Shown here one piece after another: positions 22,893-35,251 of a DNA stretch of 64,000 nt. Source of the DNA: Paracyclopina nana (lineage: Eukaryota > Arthropoda > Copepoda > Cyclopoida > Cyclopettidae); NCBI GenBank assembly GCA_019096065.1, contig JAGUCH010000001.1, positions 11,470,001-11,534,000 of the forward strand, written 5' to 3'. The notes under the pieces are model-generated. The model worked only from the letters and a program-made list of their open reading frames with translations. It did no database searches and was not told the DNA's origin. The position numbers and the translations under genes were made by a program. Position 1 is the stretch's first letter, and every line of letters begins with the position of its first letter.

Positions 22893-25570
22893 ATGGCTGA
22901 AGTCATGAGTTCCAGTGAAATGAGGAGCAAATCCTCCAATTGGACTCTGGCTTGTGATGTAGAGCTGAGGAAGAGGCTAGAAATCACTGCCAAAAGGTTC
23001 CAAGACAAAGCTCAAGCAATTACAGAGGCCATAGATGATCTCAACTCCAAAGCTGTCAAAACGTCTGGAAAACTAGGTAACGGACATTGATAAAAATCTC
23101 TTTAATATTAATTCAAGGAGAATTCTTTGTTGTAGGCAATGTTACGAACAGGTTGCTCTTTTTGTCCAATGTTCAATTTGTGGAGAACAGAGTTTTCGAG
23201 GAGGATGAGATCCTAGATGCTGAAGATAATAAAAAAGAAGCAGACATTGCAAACAAAAGTGATGATTTCAACTGTGATATTGGCCTGGCTTTATCTGCTG
23301 GAGCTGAATATGTGACAAAATCTTTTGAAGCTGTGCAAGTAAATCTACTTATTCATTGTGTTAGTCAAAATGTCATTACATCTCGTTTTCCTTCCAGTTT
23401 GATCAAAGTGATTCTGAAGATGATGATCTTGTTCAAGAATTGGAGCCCGTATATGAGAGCAAAAATGCGTACCATTCCAGAAAGTTACCCCACATCATAG
23501 GAACTCAAGCATTTTTAGTAAAAAATCTATCTTGCAGTCTCATTGTTATTTAGTTACATTCTTGAATTCTATTACTAGAGTGAAGAGTTTATCGGCCTGG
23601 GCCACTCTGAAGAGGAAAAAGAGGGGAATCTAAGCGAATCCTCGGTTTCTGAAGATGAAGAAGATGAAATCCAGAAGGAGCCTCTTGCTGAAATTGTCGA
23701 ACCAATTGAAGACTCTGTTTCTTCATCTGAAGATGAATCCGATGGTGATGTGAAACCTACTGAGAAGAAAACTCTGCCTATTAAACTTAATTTTCCTCCT
23801 GAATTGGGTGAATCCGGAGATGAAGATGATGGTGCTCACACTTCAGCCGAAAATCCTCCTCCTAAACTTGACTTTGCTAGTGAATTAGCTATGAAACTTA
23901 ATGGTGCCAAACATATTTTACCTTCCAAAGTTGCCACAAAAAAGCCAGAAGTGGAGGAAATGGAGGATGATGCTACTTATCTAGTGAAAAATAGCACTGG
24001 TGCAATCCCAAAAGTTAAACCAGTTGCTATGACCAAGAAATCCCTCTTTGATTCCGACTCTGACGATGATGACTTATTTTCTGGTAACCCCAAAATGTCT
24101 TCCACTTCCTCTGTGGCAGCTGAAAATCCTACCAAAGGACAATCTGTTTTGTTTGATGACTCTTCATCTGAAGATGAGGTTGAGCAAAAGCCTCAAAAGA
24201 AGATGGCAGCTTTGGTGCTTCCAAATCCGAAGACTTTGTTTGAAGATTCAAGTGAAGATGAAATGGATAGCCTTTTTTCGCAGGAGCAGAAAAAACATGC
24301 TATTTTGCTACCACCGCCCAAAAAAGAGGAGGACGAGGAGGAGAGAACTCTATCTTTGTTTGAACAAGATGAAGATGATGACCCAGTTCAAAGAAAAGTT
24401 GCATCAATTGCTTTAGAAGGTCATCAAACTGCATTGCCATCTTCAAAAGAAGGTGAAGACGACTTGGATTCTGGTGGGGGAAACTTTTTGTCAAAAAGGG
24501 CAAAAAAGTTCATTGAGAAGACCTTCAAGGCTAAAAATACCGAAGACTTGGGAAATGAGGCTGAATTGGGCTACAATTCGCCACGAAGTCGGCAGAGTAC
24601 AGGAGAAATCAAGGCTGAGCCTGGCACATTAAGAGACTCGGAAAGTCCATCTTTGGAGCCTGGCCGTAAAAAAGTCAATTCACTTGAGTACTTGGATGAT
24701 CAAAGCATAAACACAACACCGATCAAAACTGAGCCAATCAGAAAAAAAGTAGCAGGCCAGTTCATAGAAGCAGCAGATGAATCTTCTTTGATTTTCCAGC
24801 CAGGAGATATACCCGAAAAAAGCCTATCTTTTAATTCGGAGCCGAATGTTCAGAGCCAAGGAAAGGCCATTGTTAGAAACTTTCAAAATACTGTCCAAGA
24901 TGTGAAAGAAGCAAAAACCTCAAAACCTCAATTACAAATATCTGACTCGTCTGCAACTGTAGACGAGCCAAATTCTCCTAAGCTTTTGGTGAGTGTTGCT
25001 AAAAACCGGGCCATGCGCGGGCCCAAAAGAAGGCCTCCAACCAAAACGAAATTAAAAGAAATGAAGAGAATCATAACAGAAGATTTCCCAGATGCCGTAT
25101 CAAGTAGTGATACTGAAGAAAGCCTACAGCAGCAGCAACAGCAAAAGCAGCCAATGCTCATAAATGAGCTTAAGCTCAGAATGCAGTCTACCACAGCAAG
25201 GTTAGCTACCCAAGAAGCAATTATTGAGGTGCCACATGACTCCAAATCAAGTGGTGGCTCTGCACAAGTTACAACAATCAATGATGAGAAAACTGACACC
25301 ATTGAGAAAGGTGAAACCTCCAAAAAGGCAACTGAGCCCTCTGTGGTGGCTTTATTTGCCAGTGATGAAGACGATGATGACTTGTTTGCTCCTCCTCCCA
25401 TGCCCGATGAGATCAAACCGTCAAAGGCCAAGATGACTTTTTTCGATGATGACTCATCTGATGAAGATTTGTTCTCTTCTCAGGTCCCAAGGGAAGCCAG
25501 TAAAAAATCCCATCTATTTTCTGATTCAGATGAGGAGGAGGAGGAAGACCTGTTTTTTGCCAATAAGTGA
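22893..25570 (+). CDS. WASHC2: WASH complex subunit 2 (FAM21)
   Basis: Exons 22893-23076, 23136-23338, 23398-23517 and 23579-25570 give 832 aa. The N-terminal ~175 residues are the conserved head that joins the WASH complex: SNWTLACDVELRKRLE, then GNVTNRLLFLSNVQFVENRV, and RKLPHIIGTQAFL. The remainder is one long exon coding an acidic disordered tail studded with LFa-type motifs (LFDSDSDDDDLF, LFDDSSSEDE, LFEDSSEDE, LFEQDEDDD, LFASDEDDDDLF, LFSDSDEEE), which bind the retromer subunit VPS35. A basic KNRAMRGPKRRPPTK block matches a conserved FAM21 lipid-binding patch. The protein recruits WASH to endosomes for actin-driven sorting. It is shorter than vertebrate FAM21 (~1300 aa), mainly from fewer tail repeats. 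It converges on the aquaporin gene. Confidence 0.93.
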
Positions 25571-25694
25571 CTACTGTTAGCTGCTGTAGAGCAAGACCCA
25601 AGGGAAAAGAAGGCTTTGATTGCTTGCAAGCAACTCTTGCTATTTGTGATATGCCTATGCCTCTATGACGTGGCTAGGATTGTGATTAGCATCG

Positions 25695-25700
25695 ATTAAA
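25695..25700 (+). terminator. Possible poly(A) signal of WASHC2
   Basis: ATTAAA lies 125 nt after the stop codon. Confidence 0.4.
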
Positions 25701-25734
25701 ATACGTGATTTTTATGATGAGGTACGAAGGGTCT

Positions 25735-25740
25735 TTTATT
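25735..25740 (-). terminator. Poly(A) signal of the aquaporin gene
   Basis: AATAAA on the minus strand, 56 nt beyond the aquaporin stop. It is 35 bp from the WASHC2 signal, so the two 3' ends nearly meet. Confidence 0.5.
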
Positions 25741-25795
25741 AGTTATCGAGCCACATTTAATATTTGTTGTTAGTAGGCGTTTTATGAGCAATACT

Positions 25796-26978
25796 TCAGG
25801 CCATTTTGGGCTTGTTGAGTCCCAGGGCATTCTTGATAATGGGGTAGACATAAACGGATGCTAGAGCTCCCAAGGAGGCTCCAATCCAATAGACAATAAA
25901 GTGCTCCAAGTGAGAATGGCCCTTGCAGCCAAACTTGAGTCCAGTGGCCAGGACTGGGTTGTAGTAGCCGCCAGAGTAGTCGAAGGCAGCAATGACCAGG
26001 GAAGTGCCCACGAAAGAGTCGATGGCTGACGCGTATTTAGGCTCCAAATCACCTAGATACTTGGAGGTTAACCGACACAGCATGGTAGCCACACCCTCAA
26101 TGATGGCACCGTACAACACTGACACCTGCAATCACATGATGAATTGAACTTGCTTTGCAGCTGCTATTGTCGCATAACAACTCACTTGGAGGTCAGCTGA
26201 GCATTTGTCAAAAGCAGCTGAATGCGCGCGACCGGCATGCGTCTCAGCAAACTCCATTGACCACAAAATCTGAATGTACCTGGCGAAAAGGCTCTATTTT
26301 AAAACCACCAGTAGTCACGCATACAGCTAATAAGAATTCTTACTTGAACACAGCCACTCCACCGAAAACTTCGGCCGCAGTTCTAACAGCCACTTCAAGA
26401 GGCTTCATTGAGCCCTGAAGGCAATCCTCGAAATGGATATAGGGACAAGCAGTTGCGTCTCCCCAAACTTTGCCCCACCAAATGGTCAGTGCGAACAAAT
26501 AGACTCCATAAGCAAGAACACCGTAGTTGTCAGCAACTAAGGAAAAGGGGAAAAGTGAAAGGTATCAGTTTTGACTCTTTTAAGTATCTTACAGAAATTG
26601 TGAAAGCGCTGCTTTTCAAGACTATTTAACAGTCAAAAGAGCCAAGTATCTGCCACTTTTTGTAATTTTTTTCAAATTTCATAGTTGAGAGGCGCTGCTA
26701 CTGTGGCACATTACGGGTTGGTAGCAGCTCGTCTACCAGCTAATCTTGGTAGAGGATTAATTCCCATTGCAGCCGGGACTACGCCCATTACACTTACTGA
26801 TTATCAGCTCAAAACCACATCCACAAAGTTCAGCCGCGGCCACAGCCTCGAGCAGGGCCGTTTTTGCGAGGCCATTGGGTGCGAAAGCATGCACTAATTT
26901 CCGAAGGGCCTCGGCCAAAACGCAAGTGAGGACCACATAAAAGGTGGACACAGCAATGCAAGGCACTAGGCCCCCCAT
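25796..26978 (-). CDS. Aquaporin-11/12-like (unorthodox) channel
   Basis: Minus-strand exons 26978-26798, 26536-26344, 26279-26186 and 26125-25796 give 265 aa, normal for an aquaporin. Hydrophobic segments appear throughout (VSTFYVVLTCVLAEAL, YGVYLFALTIWW, FIVYWIGASLGALASVYVYP). The second pore motif is NPV (residues 212-214, GGYYNPVLATG). A Cys nine residues further on (KFGC) is the hallmark of the AQP11/12 subfamily. At the first pore position I find CPY (residues 91-93) in place of NPA, which I believe also occurs in arthropod AQP12-like proteins. Members sit mostly on intracellular membranes and may pass water, glycerol or peroxide; substrate is not evident here. The neighbours are unrelated. 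Confidence 0.88.
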
Positions 26979-27511
26979 ATTCTGCAGCTAAGTGTGAGCT
27001 TTTTGGCCTTTTCGAAAACTTGAGACTTTGCCCAATTTCTGTGCAGCGCGAGGAGGCAATTCTAGTTGTAGTCGTACAACAATGAACACAAGTATAGCAT
27101 GCAGTAGTACACAGGGTGGAAAACGAGTTGTGCACTTTAAATTGTGCTAGCCCTACTTTTCCTTTGCATCCCATTCTGCAGCTGCTAGAACTTACATTAA
27201 CAAGGGCTTTATTTGAATGGGACAACCACAGCTAAATCAGGAAATACCAGCCTCAAAGTGGGATTAAGGCATCGGATCATCTGGGCTTGCTAGCAGCATT
27301 TCTCTAAAAAAACTTTCTTGTCCTTTTCAGTTTTATGCATGATATGAGGAGAGTTTTTGAAAATGTCTTCAAGACACAGCCTCGAATGTGTGTCTGCTAG
27401 TTTATTGCTCGAATTAGTAGCAGTTAGTTTAGCTTGGACAACTGACTTTCCCCAACTGCGTTGTTTCCATTCTTGGCTTGCAAAGGTGAAAAAGTGAAAT
27501 TCTGGAATTTT
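26979..27511. other. Short intergenic region between DZIP1 and the aquaporin gene
   Basis: Holds the DZIP1 3' end (AATAAA on the minus strand at 27401-27406) and the aquaporin promoter. The minus-strand frame at 26830-27225 overlaps the first aquaporin exon in another phase and has no domain signal. Confidence 0.5.
27401..27406 (-). terminator. Poly(A) signal of DZIP1
   Basis: AATAAA on the minus strand, 106 nt beyond the DZIP1 stop codon. Confidence 0.5.
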
Positions 27512-30500
27512 TTAGCATAACTCTTCAATTTCAATGTCATCATCCTCTCTATACATTTTTTTCTTCCTCTTGTGTTCTTCCATCTACATGGGAAAAAAGA
27601 GAAAGATTTGCTGCTGTAGGACATGAACATATTTTCTCACTACCTGAAGTTCAATTTGAGTTTTTAGATGATCAATCTTAGAGGAGCCTGGCCTGCTACT
27701 ATAGCTGCGCTCAACTTTTTTGCTCACCTCTTCTTCTTCAAAGTCATGAACTTGGACAGACACTTCTTCTTTGCTTGGCAGTCTGCTCGAGCAGCTTTTT
27801 CAAGCGTGAGAAACCTCGGTGATAATTATCATTACACAAAAAATCAATGCCAGTGTTACCTTGAATCCACCGAAGTCAGCTCTTTCAGGAAGGTATCCTC
27901 AAAATGCTCAGTCCGAGTCACTTCCTAGAAAGCATAAATATTGGCATTAATATCTATTTATATATGTAAACAATTTATAAAACAAGCTAATAAAGTAGCT
28001 GAGCAAATTTTGTAAAGGAAAAATCGAGTGGCATTTTTGCGGGCTCGAGCTTGCGAGAGCCAAGTAATGCTACGAGATTTTTACTTTGCAAAATGAGCTC
28101 AGATATTTTGTAAGCCTGTTTTATAATTAGTTTACATATACAGTCTGTTTCAGAGATTTCTACGCACTTTGAAATCAAAAGTTTGTGTAACGGATTTGAT
28201 AAATGCTACTAGACATAATGGATATCGTTGGAAACCTTGAAACTCTGGTCTTCTTTTTTATAAATATCACTTTTGATAAAAATTAATTAAGATTTGGATT
28301 AAAAGCCTAAAATAAAAAAGCACTCAAAAATGGCACCCATTTTTTTGATGGCAATGCACACATTTCAAAATGGTCAAAATTGCGAATTTTGACGTTGTTT
28401 TTTTTCGATAAAGGATTAATTGTTCTTCTCAGCATTAAAATACAAATGGTTCATCAGTGATTTTGATTTTATTATGAAAATGCTTGATTTTAGCTGCATT
28501 CAGTAGGTGAAAAATTGCACTTTTGCTCTAAAAAAGTTGCCACGGAAAAATTTAATTTTCTTATCTTTTTTACTTTTATTTTGGGATTTTCACTGCTACA
28601 AAATAGATGGCAAAAGATTCAAGCTTTCCAACGATATCCATTTTGTACCGCATTTCTCAAATCCGCAACACAAACTTTTGATCTTAAAGTGCGTAGAATT
28701 CTCTGAAACAGGCTGTATATACGATTTTATATGATGGAAAGTAATTTTCAAATGTTAATGAAGTTACCAGACCATGCAATCTTGACTTAGCATCTGATCC
28801 ATTACTTTGAAGGCTTGGGTTGAGAGGCCCTCAGTAGGGCAAGAGTAGTTGAAAGCGTTAATCAATCAATAAAAATTGTGCATTTTGAATTTGGCACTTT
28901 TTGGAGCTTAAAGATCTGTTAGATCAAGTTCTGTCTGGTATCTCTGATAGAGACTCTACTCTTCTACTAAGCTTAGCTCAGCTAAGAAGAAGAATAAAAA
29001 GGAATTCTAACAGCAATATTTCTATCTGTAAAGGTAGCTCAGTCAGTAGAGCGCCGGATTCCTAATCATGGGGTACAGGGTTCGATCCCCATGCAAGGCA
29101 TTTTTTCTCCTTTTTCTGCAATGGTATTTACTTCTTAGACAATAACATTGTAACAGAGGAGCAACACACCTTATAAAATACTTTATATAGTGTGTCACTT
29201 GATAAAGTTAAACGTCAGAGCTTTTATATATGTGTAGTAATATGAACTGAGACAAATTGGTAAACTGAATTATACATGCGAAAATTGCTTTCCATCATAT
29301 AAAAATATTTATGTCGCTCTCAAGGCACAAAAATCAACCAAATTGCAGCTAACTGCAGATGTCATTAGAGGGCTTAATTGAGTGACTAGTGCAGAAAAAA
29401 ACCTAATAAGAAAGCAACTCTTTTCACTCACAGCTTCTTCCTCTTTTTTGTTCACTTTTTGCCTTGGCGCAGGAATTGGACAACATTCCACATATAAATT
29501 TGGCTCTGCAGCTCCAGCTGCTGTAAAAAGAAGAGCAGTACAGTAAAGTGGTAGAAAGCAAATGGAAGAAGTGGTAATTTCACCTTTTATGGCTGATTTG
29601 CCATCTGATTCCCCAATCGAAGGAGAAATGTCAAGGTTTTTGGCTGCTGCGGCTGTCTTTGAACCACCTTTCCTTTTTTGTCTCCAAATGGCCAAGAGGC
29701 TTTTGCGCAGTGAAGTCATCCTTCTGCCAAAGCCAGATGAGGAGGACCTGAATGTTTCAAATATAGTCAGTGAAAGTTTAGTACTATGCCCCTTTAAAAG
29801 CTGCTACCAATCTCTTTGATCCTCTTGTAGCAGGGCCTCAACTTCGTTCAGGCATTGTTTTCGAAGGCTGGACAAAAGTTTGGCCTGCGAAACATTTAAA
29901 AGCATCATTACACGTGCTTCTGTGCTGCTCCTTAATGCGAGAACCATCTCTCTGATTTAAAACCTAATTTAGCAGCGTAGCATGTACTATGCTGGAACAA
30001 GCAGCAGAGTATTACTATTGGGAAATAATGGCCTTGAGTACTTGTAAGCGTACTACTCCAACTATCTAGCAGATTCCCACTAAGTAGCAATAAGCAATGA
30101 TAATGGAATGAATTCCTGATGAGAAGCTTTTACATCTTTGTTGGCATCTCTTTGACTTCTCCTTCGTTCTTTGAGTTGGCTCAGAGCTTGGGTCAACTGG
30201 AGGTCTTCGATTCCTTCTAGTATATCATCATTGCAATGAATACCAAAGTCCCTCTCGAGAATACTCTTCAGACGATAAGAGGCATCCTGCAACGAATATC
30301 AATAGATGATGATACAAAGACCTTCTTTCGCAAAATGAGTGATTGCTCTCCACTGAATATGTATAGCTTACATTTACCAGCCTCAATGTAAACATTCAGC
30401 AAAAAACAGAAGAGACTCCCTAGCTGCATAAGAATGTTGAAGAATTGACATTAAAGGGTTAATATAGTTGAGCGAGCATAACAAAGGCATTCCTGGCGTT

Positions 30501-33500
30501 ATTACATGCTAATGCTGACCCACATTTTTATCCATCCATATACTGCATGCTAGCTCATGTTAAAGCAAGCTGTGTCGTTTTCCTACGTACTTTTTGTTGC
30601 TCAAAGATATTGATTATGAAAACAGGCCGACCCACATGATGACGACGACCCTGCTAATTACGAAAAGTCTCGGTTTTTTGCATGAAGCGCCCAGATAAGC
30701 TCACATTTCAATCTGCCCCCTGAATCTCACCTCTCTGTACTTGACAAGGAAATTGGGGTCTTGGATGCAGTGATGGTCAAGTTCCTCCAGGAGGCTTCTG
30801 AAAAGAAATCAAGATCTTCTATATAAGTTGCTCTCTTTGTGTCCTCGCATCGATCGATGATGTGATATTAACTTACTGAATGGAGGCGTACTCATGAAGT
30901 TCTTGTTGGCTATTTTCAAAGTCTTCTTGCTGTAGTCGACAACTCTTGAGCTCCTCTTCTTTATCAAATTTCTCCTGGGAAAGAAGAAATCAAAGATACT
31001 TTGATGCTTGTTAACAGACCCTTTTCATGTATGGAAGAGCCTTTTTTTACTTTAGTGAAGCCAAGGCATAAATTGTGCATCGGCTCCATTCATTATTCAT
31101 CGCATACTTTCTCAGCTGATGCCATTTTTTTGGGACAAAAGAAAACAGCTGACTGATTTTCTTCGCCAAGTTATCACACATAAGATAAGAAAACTTTTCT
31201 CTAAAGAAAACTGCAGTTGAGTCTGCTACACGAAAAAACTTTTCACCACTAACGCTGCTGCTCTCACTTCAAGTATCGTGAAAAAGCTTGACTTTCAAAA
31301 AGTGGTGTGTGAAGGTGGCCAAAATGTGCAATTTTAACCAGCTTACTTCCTCTTCATCTTGCTCTGGCTGAAATTCTTCCAATTTTTTGCTGCTTCTGTC
31401 AGCTGGCTGAGGAATTTGTAAAGCCTGGAAAGATAAGAATTCAGAGCCAACTGTAAGTCCACAAAAGTAATAGGCTAGTGTGGCTTTAGTGGCCAAATAA
31501 GAGAAAGTACCCTTTTGGGCCATACCTTATGCTCCTGTCTGGTTGTAGTGACTACGTTCAGATCAACTTTGGCATCTTCTGTCGTGGCTTTGAGGACAGC
31601 CAATTGTTTGTAGATTGCTGACAGCTCGAGTCGGTGCTCGGCCTCACTCGACAAAAGACGAGCCTGCCAAAACCTCTCTTGAGAGGTCAACTTGCCCCGA
31701 TCATGTTCCATGGAGGTTTTCTAAAATGCCAATGTGTCAAAATGTTTGATGTGTTACATATTTTCAATCGAGTATGCTACCATTTGCTCCAGTTTTTCTT
31801 GCAGGTTCTGTATTTCCAATTCCTGTCGCTTGATCACAAAGCGGAGTTCCTCAATAGCATTTGGTGGAAGAAGTTGGCTGCGTACAGAAGTGGGACAGTT
31901 CATACTTCAGTGCTTTCTATATGGTAGTAGGATGGTGCTCAGGGTTTGGCAAAATGTGTACTGTTTTAGAATACTGCATGTCTTTGATTCCCCACCGCAT
32001 GCTGTGCATCGGTTCCTATGCTAGTTCCACTCGAGTGGATCTAATTAAAACTTGGTAATGAAAAATATCTGATGACCACATCATGAAAGATAATTACGAT
32101 ATGCACCTAACTCTCAGGCTTTCCTTACTTCATTTCGGTTCGCAGCAAGGTACGACTTTCATTTATACTTTTATGCTCGCAGAATGCTTTTTCTGTCAGA
32201 AGGAGTAAGACACTTTGTACTATGAAAAAATTGACAGCACTCAAACTTAATACCGGCTCCAACTCGAAGTTATTCTAAGGGCTACCTGCACTATTGCTAG
32301 AAGCAGTATTTGCAATGTAATGGGCGCAAAACCCTGCCAAAAACTAAAGCAGCAAGAGTCAAGTGGGGCACTTCCAAATGGCCTTTAAGAAGGGTATTAT
32401 TGTAGAACAAAGTTGGCTCGTACCTTGGTTCACCCAAATCCACCTCTCGTTTGATCATTTGGCCCAGAAATTTGTGGGTCAACTCTCGTATTTTGGTGAG
32501 CTCGGCGTCTTCTTGCTCCTTCACGTCAGATTCTTCTCCCTGCAATTTGTCAAAATGTACCTCGTTTGCATTGATGACAGCCAACTAGACTGACTATATT
32601 TCCACATTCATAGCTGAAGTATATAGCAACGCACGAGACGAGGCCTCAAAAGGTACAAGTTTACTTCAATTTCTGGAGAATATGTGAATCGGTTACATGC
32701 AGCAGAGTTCTGAAGGCTTCCAAATGCCCTTGAGACGTGACAACAACTGCAAGTGTGGTCTCCTAGCATTATGAGCCAAAAAGACTTACAGTGGCTGAAG
32801 AAAAAGTTTTATTATAAAACTTGTCAATTGGGAGGGATCCTCTCCTTTTTCAAGAAGCAACAAAGGAGAGCTTCAAGACAATAGGGCGATCCCATATTCG
32901 AATTTTTAGTAAAGTTACCTTGCTAAAACAGCAACTTTACTTGATCAGTTAAGTTCAGCTTGTTCTAGCCAAGATCGGTTCGTTTTAGTAATGTTCAGTT
33001 GACCGCTGAGCTGACACGCCAACGCGTTGTACATCAGCTGCTGATGAGCAAAGTTAGCTTTTCTCAATTAAGCAAGCTTCAGCTACTAAGCATAAAAGAA
33101 CACTTTTTGTAGCTAAGTTCAGCTTGGCAACTGAACTTAGCTAGGCAAGCAAGCTAGTGCTACATAAAATTTAGCTAAGTTAAGTTCTACCCAGGGGGGT
33201 CTCGTAAGTGAGTTCTTGACGCAAGTTTTGCATGCTAAAATCACCAAATCTGTTTGTCTTAGCCTAGGTGGCGCTAGTAGTTCTTACTACATAGCGCGTG
33301 AGCTTAAGTGATGTGTCAGTCATGGAAGCAAGCGGGCTAATCTCACGCGTCTTCAAAAGAGCTCCTAGATAAGTTCTGTATTTTTTAAAAAAGTATGCAA
33401 TTTGGGCACTTTTTGATAATTTAAGGCAGGTTATGGAAATTTTTGGAAGTGAAATCCACAGAATTATATTTAAATTTTGTCTTGAAGCCTACCACAGCTC

Positions 33501-35251
33501 AGTCAGACTGTGTGCTATAGTACAGCAGCGACAAGAACTCACCTTATTACTATAGATCATCTTGGTTCTACCTACATAAATATCAGAGAATGGAACTGAA
33601 CTAAACTTTACTTTTTACCTAACTTAACTTCACTAACAGGTCAATATGGGAACGCCCTAATGAGAGCATTGGGCTGAAAAGCATTAATTTTAAATTAAGG
33701 AAGCACCAGCTAGCAATACTGGTATTGCACCAAGATTAATCTTGGCCTTTTTGGCAGTTCCAGTTTAAAGCATATTATTTTTCAAAGTTCATACTACTGC
33801 AAAAATATCGCCTTAGGAAGGGGTCACCTTCTGAGTTGTGCAATAATTACGGCTCCACAGGCTTCTTTCACTGATTATTACAGGCATGGCGTTACATAAC
33901 CTTCAATGGTTTTTAGTAAAGCTAGTGAGAATGGCGGGTCTTTTAATTGTGCTTTCTCTTTTTTCAGTCACATGTTGGGCATGTATTGACAGTAAAAGAG
34001 TCGTAAAAGGGTGGAGGACCACATAATTGATATCATATGTCAAGTACAACAACACCTCACGTGGTGTGTAGTACAACAATAAAGGCCAAAGTCAACACAC
34101 AATAACAGTATTATTACCTGCTGGTCGTCGTCCAATTTTTTTCTGTTGTCTGGGTGTCTTCTGGCCATGTGGGAGTCCAAAAACGTCAAATTGACGAAAG
34201 TTTTCCCACAAAGTTGACACTTTTGAAAAGAGCCCAAATTTTCACCTCTCAAAAGGCATTCCTGCAAGCACTCCGCCAATTTGAATTTCCCGCGCTTTTT
34301 GGCCCGGTTGTCTCAAGGCAATTTATGGTATCCTACCTGCTGTGTTTCAATTGTTTGCTTTCGCCGTTTACATTCGATCTTGAGTGTTTTGATTTGGTGC
34401 TGAGCTTCAGCATATTTCTTCGACATTTTTTCCATTTCCTGCGCAGAATTTCATATCAAATCAGTTGTAAACAAACGAGTGAGTCAGTTGATGCTACGAT
34501 CCCATTGAAGTCGTATATTTATGCAATTTATCTACTCTGCAGCAAAGAATCCCACCATGTACTGAAACAGAGGCCAATTTTCAATTGAAACTTGTTAACA
34601 AATCAGTTGTCTAGCTGAGCCTGCATCGAAGCATAATTTTAGTATATTTTAGCAAAAAAAATGCTGCTTGCAAAATTGCAAAAGTTGGTCGACTGTTTAT
34701 CAATAAAAAAGCCTTACGCGATGAGTCACCCCGTTGTCAGCGTTGAGCTGGTGCACAGCTTGGGTCAGCATTTCCTGCGAATGAAGTAAATATTGGATGG
34801 TGAGCTGAGCAATGCGGAAAACTTTGAGCATTTCCGGTGGCATTTGGGCCATTTCCGAGGTTGGCTCGAAAAAAGCAATTCCCATCAGGGTTTCTTGCAA
34901 GATACCCCATTCTTTTGACCCAAAGTCAGCTGACTGTAGCCTGTCCACGTCGATGCCAGCTGCAACAAAGTTGGACTCAGTTATTGCGATGCAGGAGAAA
35001 GAAATAGTAATGCATATTCCTCCCCTTACCAATGAGCTTCCAATCTATTTTTCCAGCCTTCATTCTCTGATAAAGATAGCTCAGTTGTGGGGGCACAAGT
35101 GTATTTGTTTGTAAACATTCAGGTATGGCATGAGGCTTTCTAACCGGAATCTGCCACACTCAACCTTGTTGCACCTGTACTTTTTACAAGATCAATACGC
35201 AATGTTCATCTGCGAATACAACCTGACTCGCCTCACCCTCCTTGTCAGCAT
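27512..35251 (-). CDS. DZIP1: DZIP1/Iguana zinc-finger protein (ciliogenesis, Hedgehog)
   Basis: Eighteen minus-strand exons: 35251-35237 (tentative), 35150-35030, 34959-34718, 34438-34337, 34261-34118, 32539-32424, 31877-31781, 31720-31526, 31424-31347, 30974-30877, 30797-30731, 30286-30134, 29884-29808, 29747-29584, 29520-29432, 27924-27860, 27782-27644, 27583-27512; 677 aa. Signatures in family order: KAGKIDWKLIG..GIDVDRL, then VFRIAQLTIQYLLHSQEML, IECKRRKQTIETQQ, and a single C2H2 finger CQLCGKTF...HMARRH (residues ~175-196). Long coiled coils follow, and LERDFGIHCNDDILEG corresponds to the conserved C-terminal block. DZIP1 acts at the basal body in cilium assembly and Gli/Ci regulation. 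The first exon, only MLTRR, rests on one GT-AG pair and may be wrong. Intron 15 hosts a MITE and a tRNA-like element. Confidence 0.9.
28141..28715. mobile_element. MITE with mariner-type ends, flanked by TA
   Basis: 575 bp in a DZIP1 intron. Terminal inverted repeats of ~115 bp start CAGTCTGTTTCAGAG on the left and (reverse complement) CAGCCTGTTTCAGAG on the right. Each end is flanked by TA (28139-28140 and 28716-28717), the Tc1/mariner target site. The arms share AATGGATATCGTTGGAAA and AGTTTGTGT. There is no transposase frame, so it is non-autonomous. Confidence 0.85.
29028..29100 (+). pseudogene. tRNA-like sequence, CCT anticodon (degenerate tRNA or SINE head)
   Basis: 73 nt, the length of a tRNA. 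The D arm is intact (GCTCAGTCAGTAGAGC) and matches the internal A box; GGTTCGATCCC is a perfect B box. The anticodon loop reads TTCCTAA (CCT, Arg). The acceptor stem does not pair (3 of 7 positions), and the anticodon and T stems each pair at only 3 of 5. TTTTTT follows at once, a Pol III stop. It lies antisense in a DZIP1 intron. Transcription by Pol III is possible; a working tRNA is unlikely. Confidence 0.65.

Noticed and set aside
29028-29100. A functional tRNA-Arg
   Set aside because: Boxes A and B are intact, but the acceptor stem pairs at only 3 of 7 positions and two other stems are poor.
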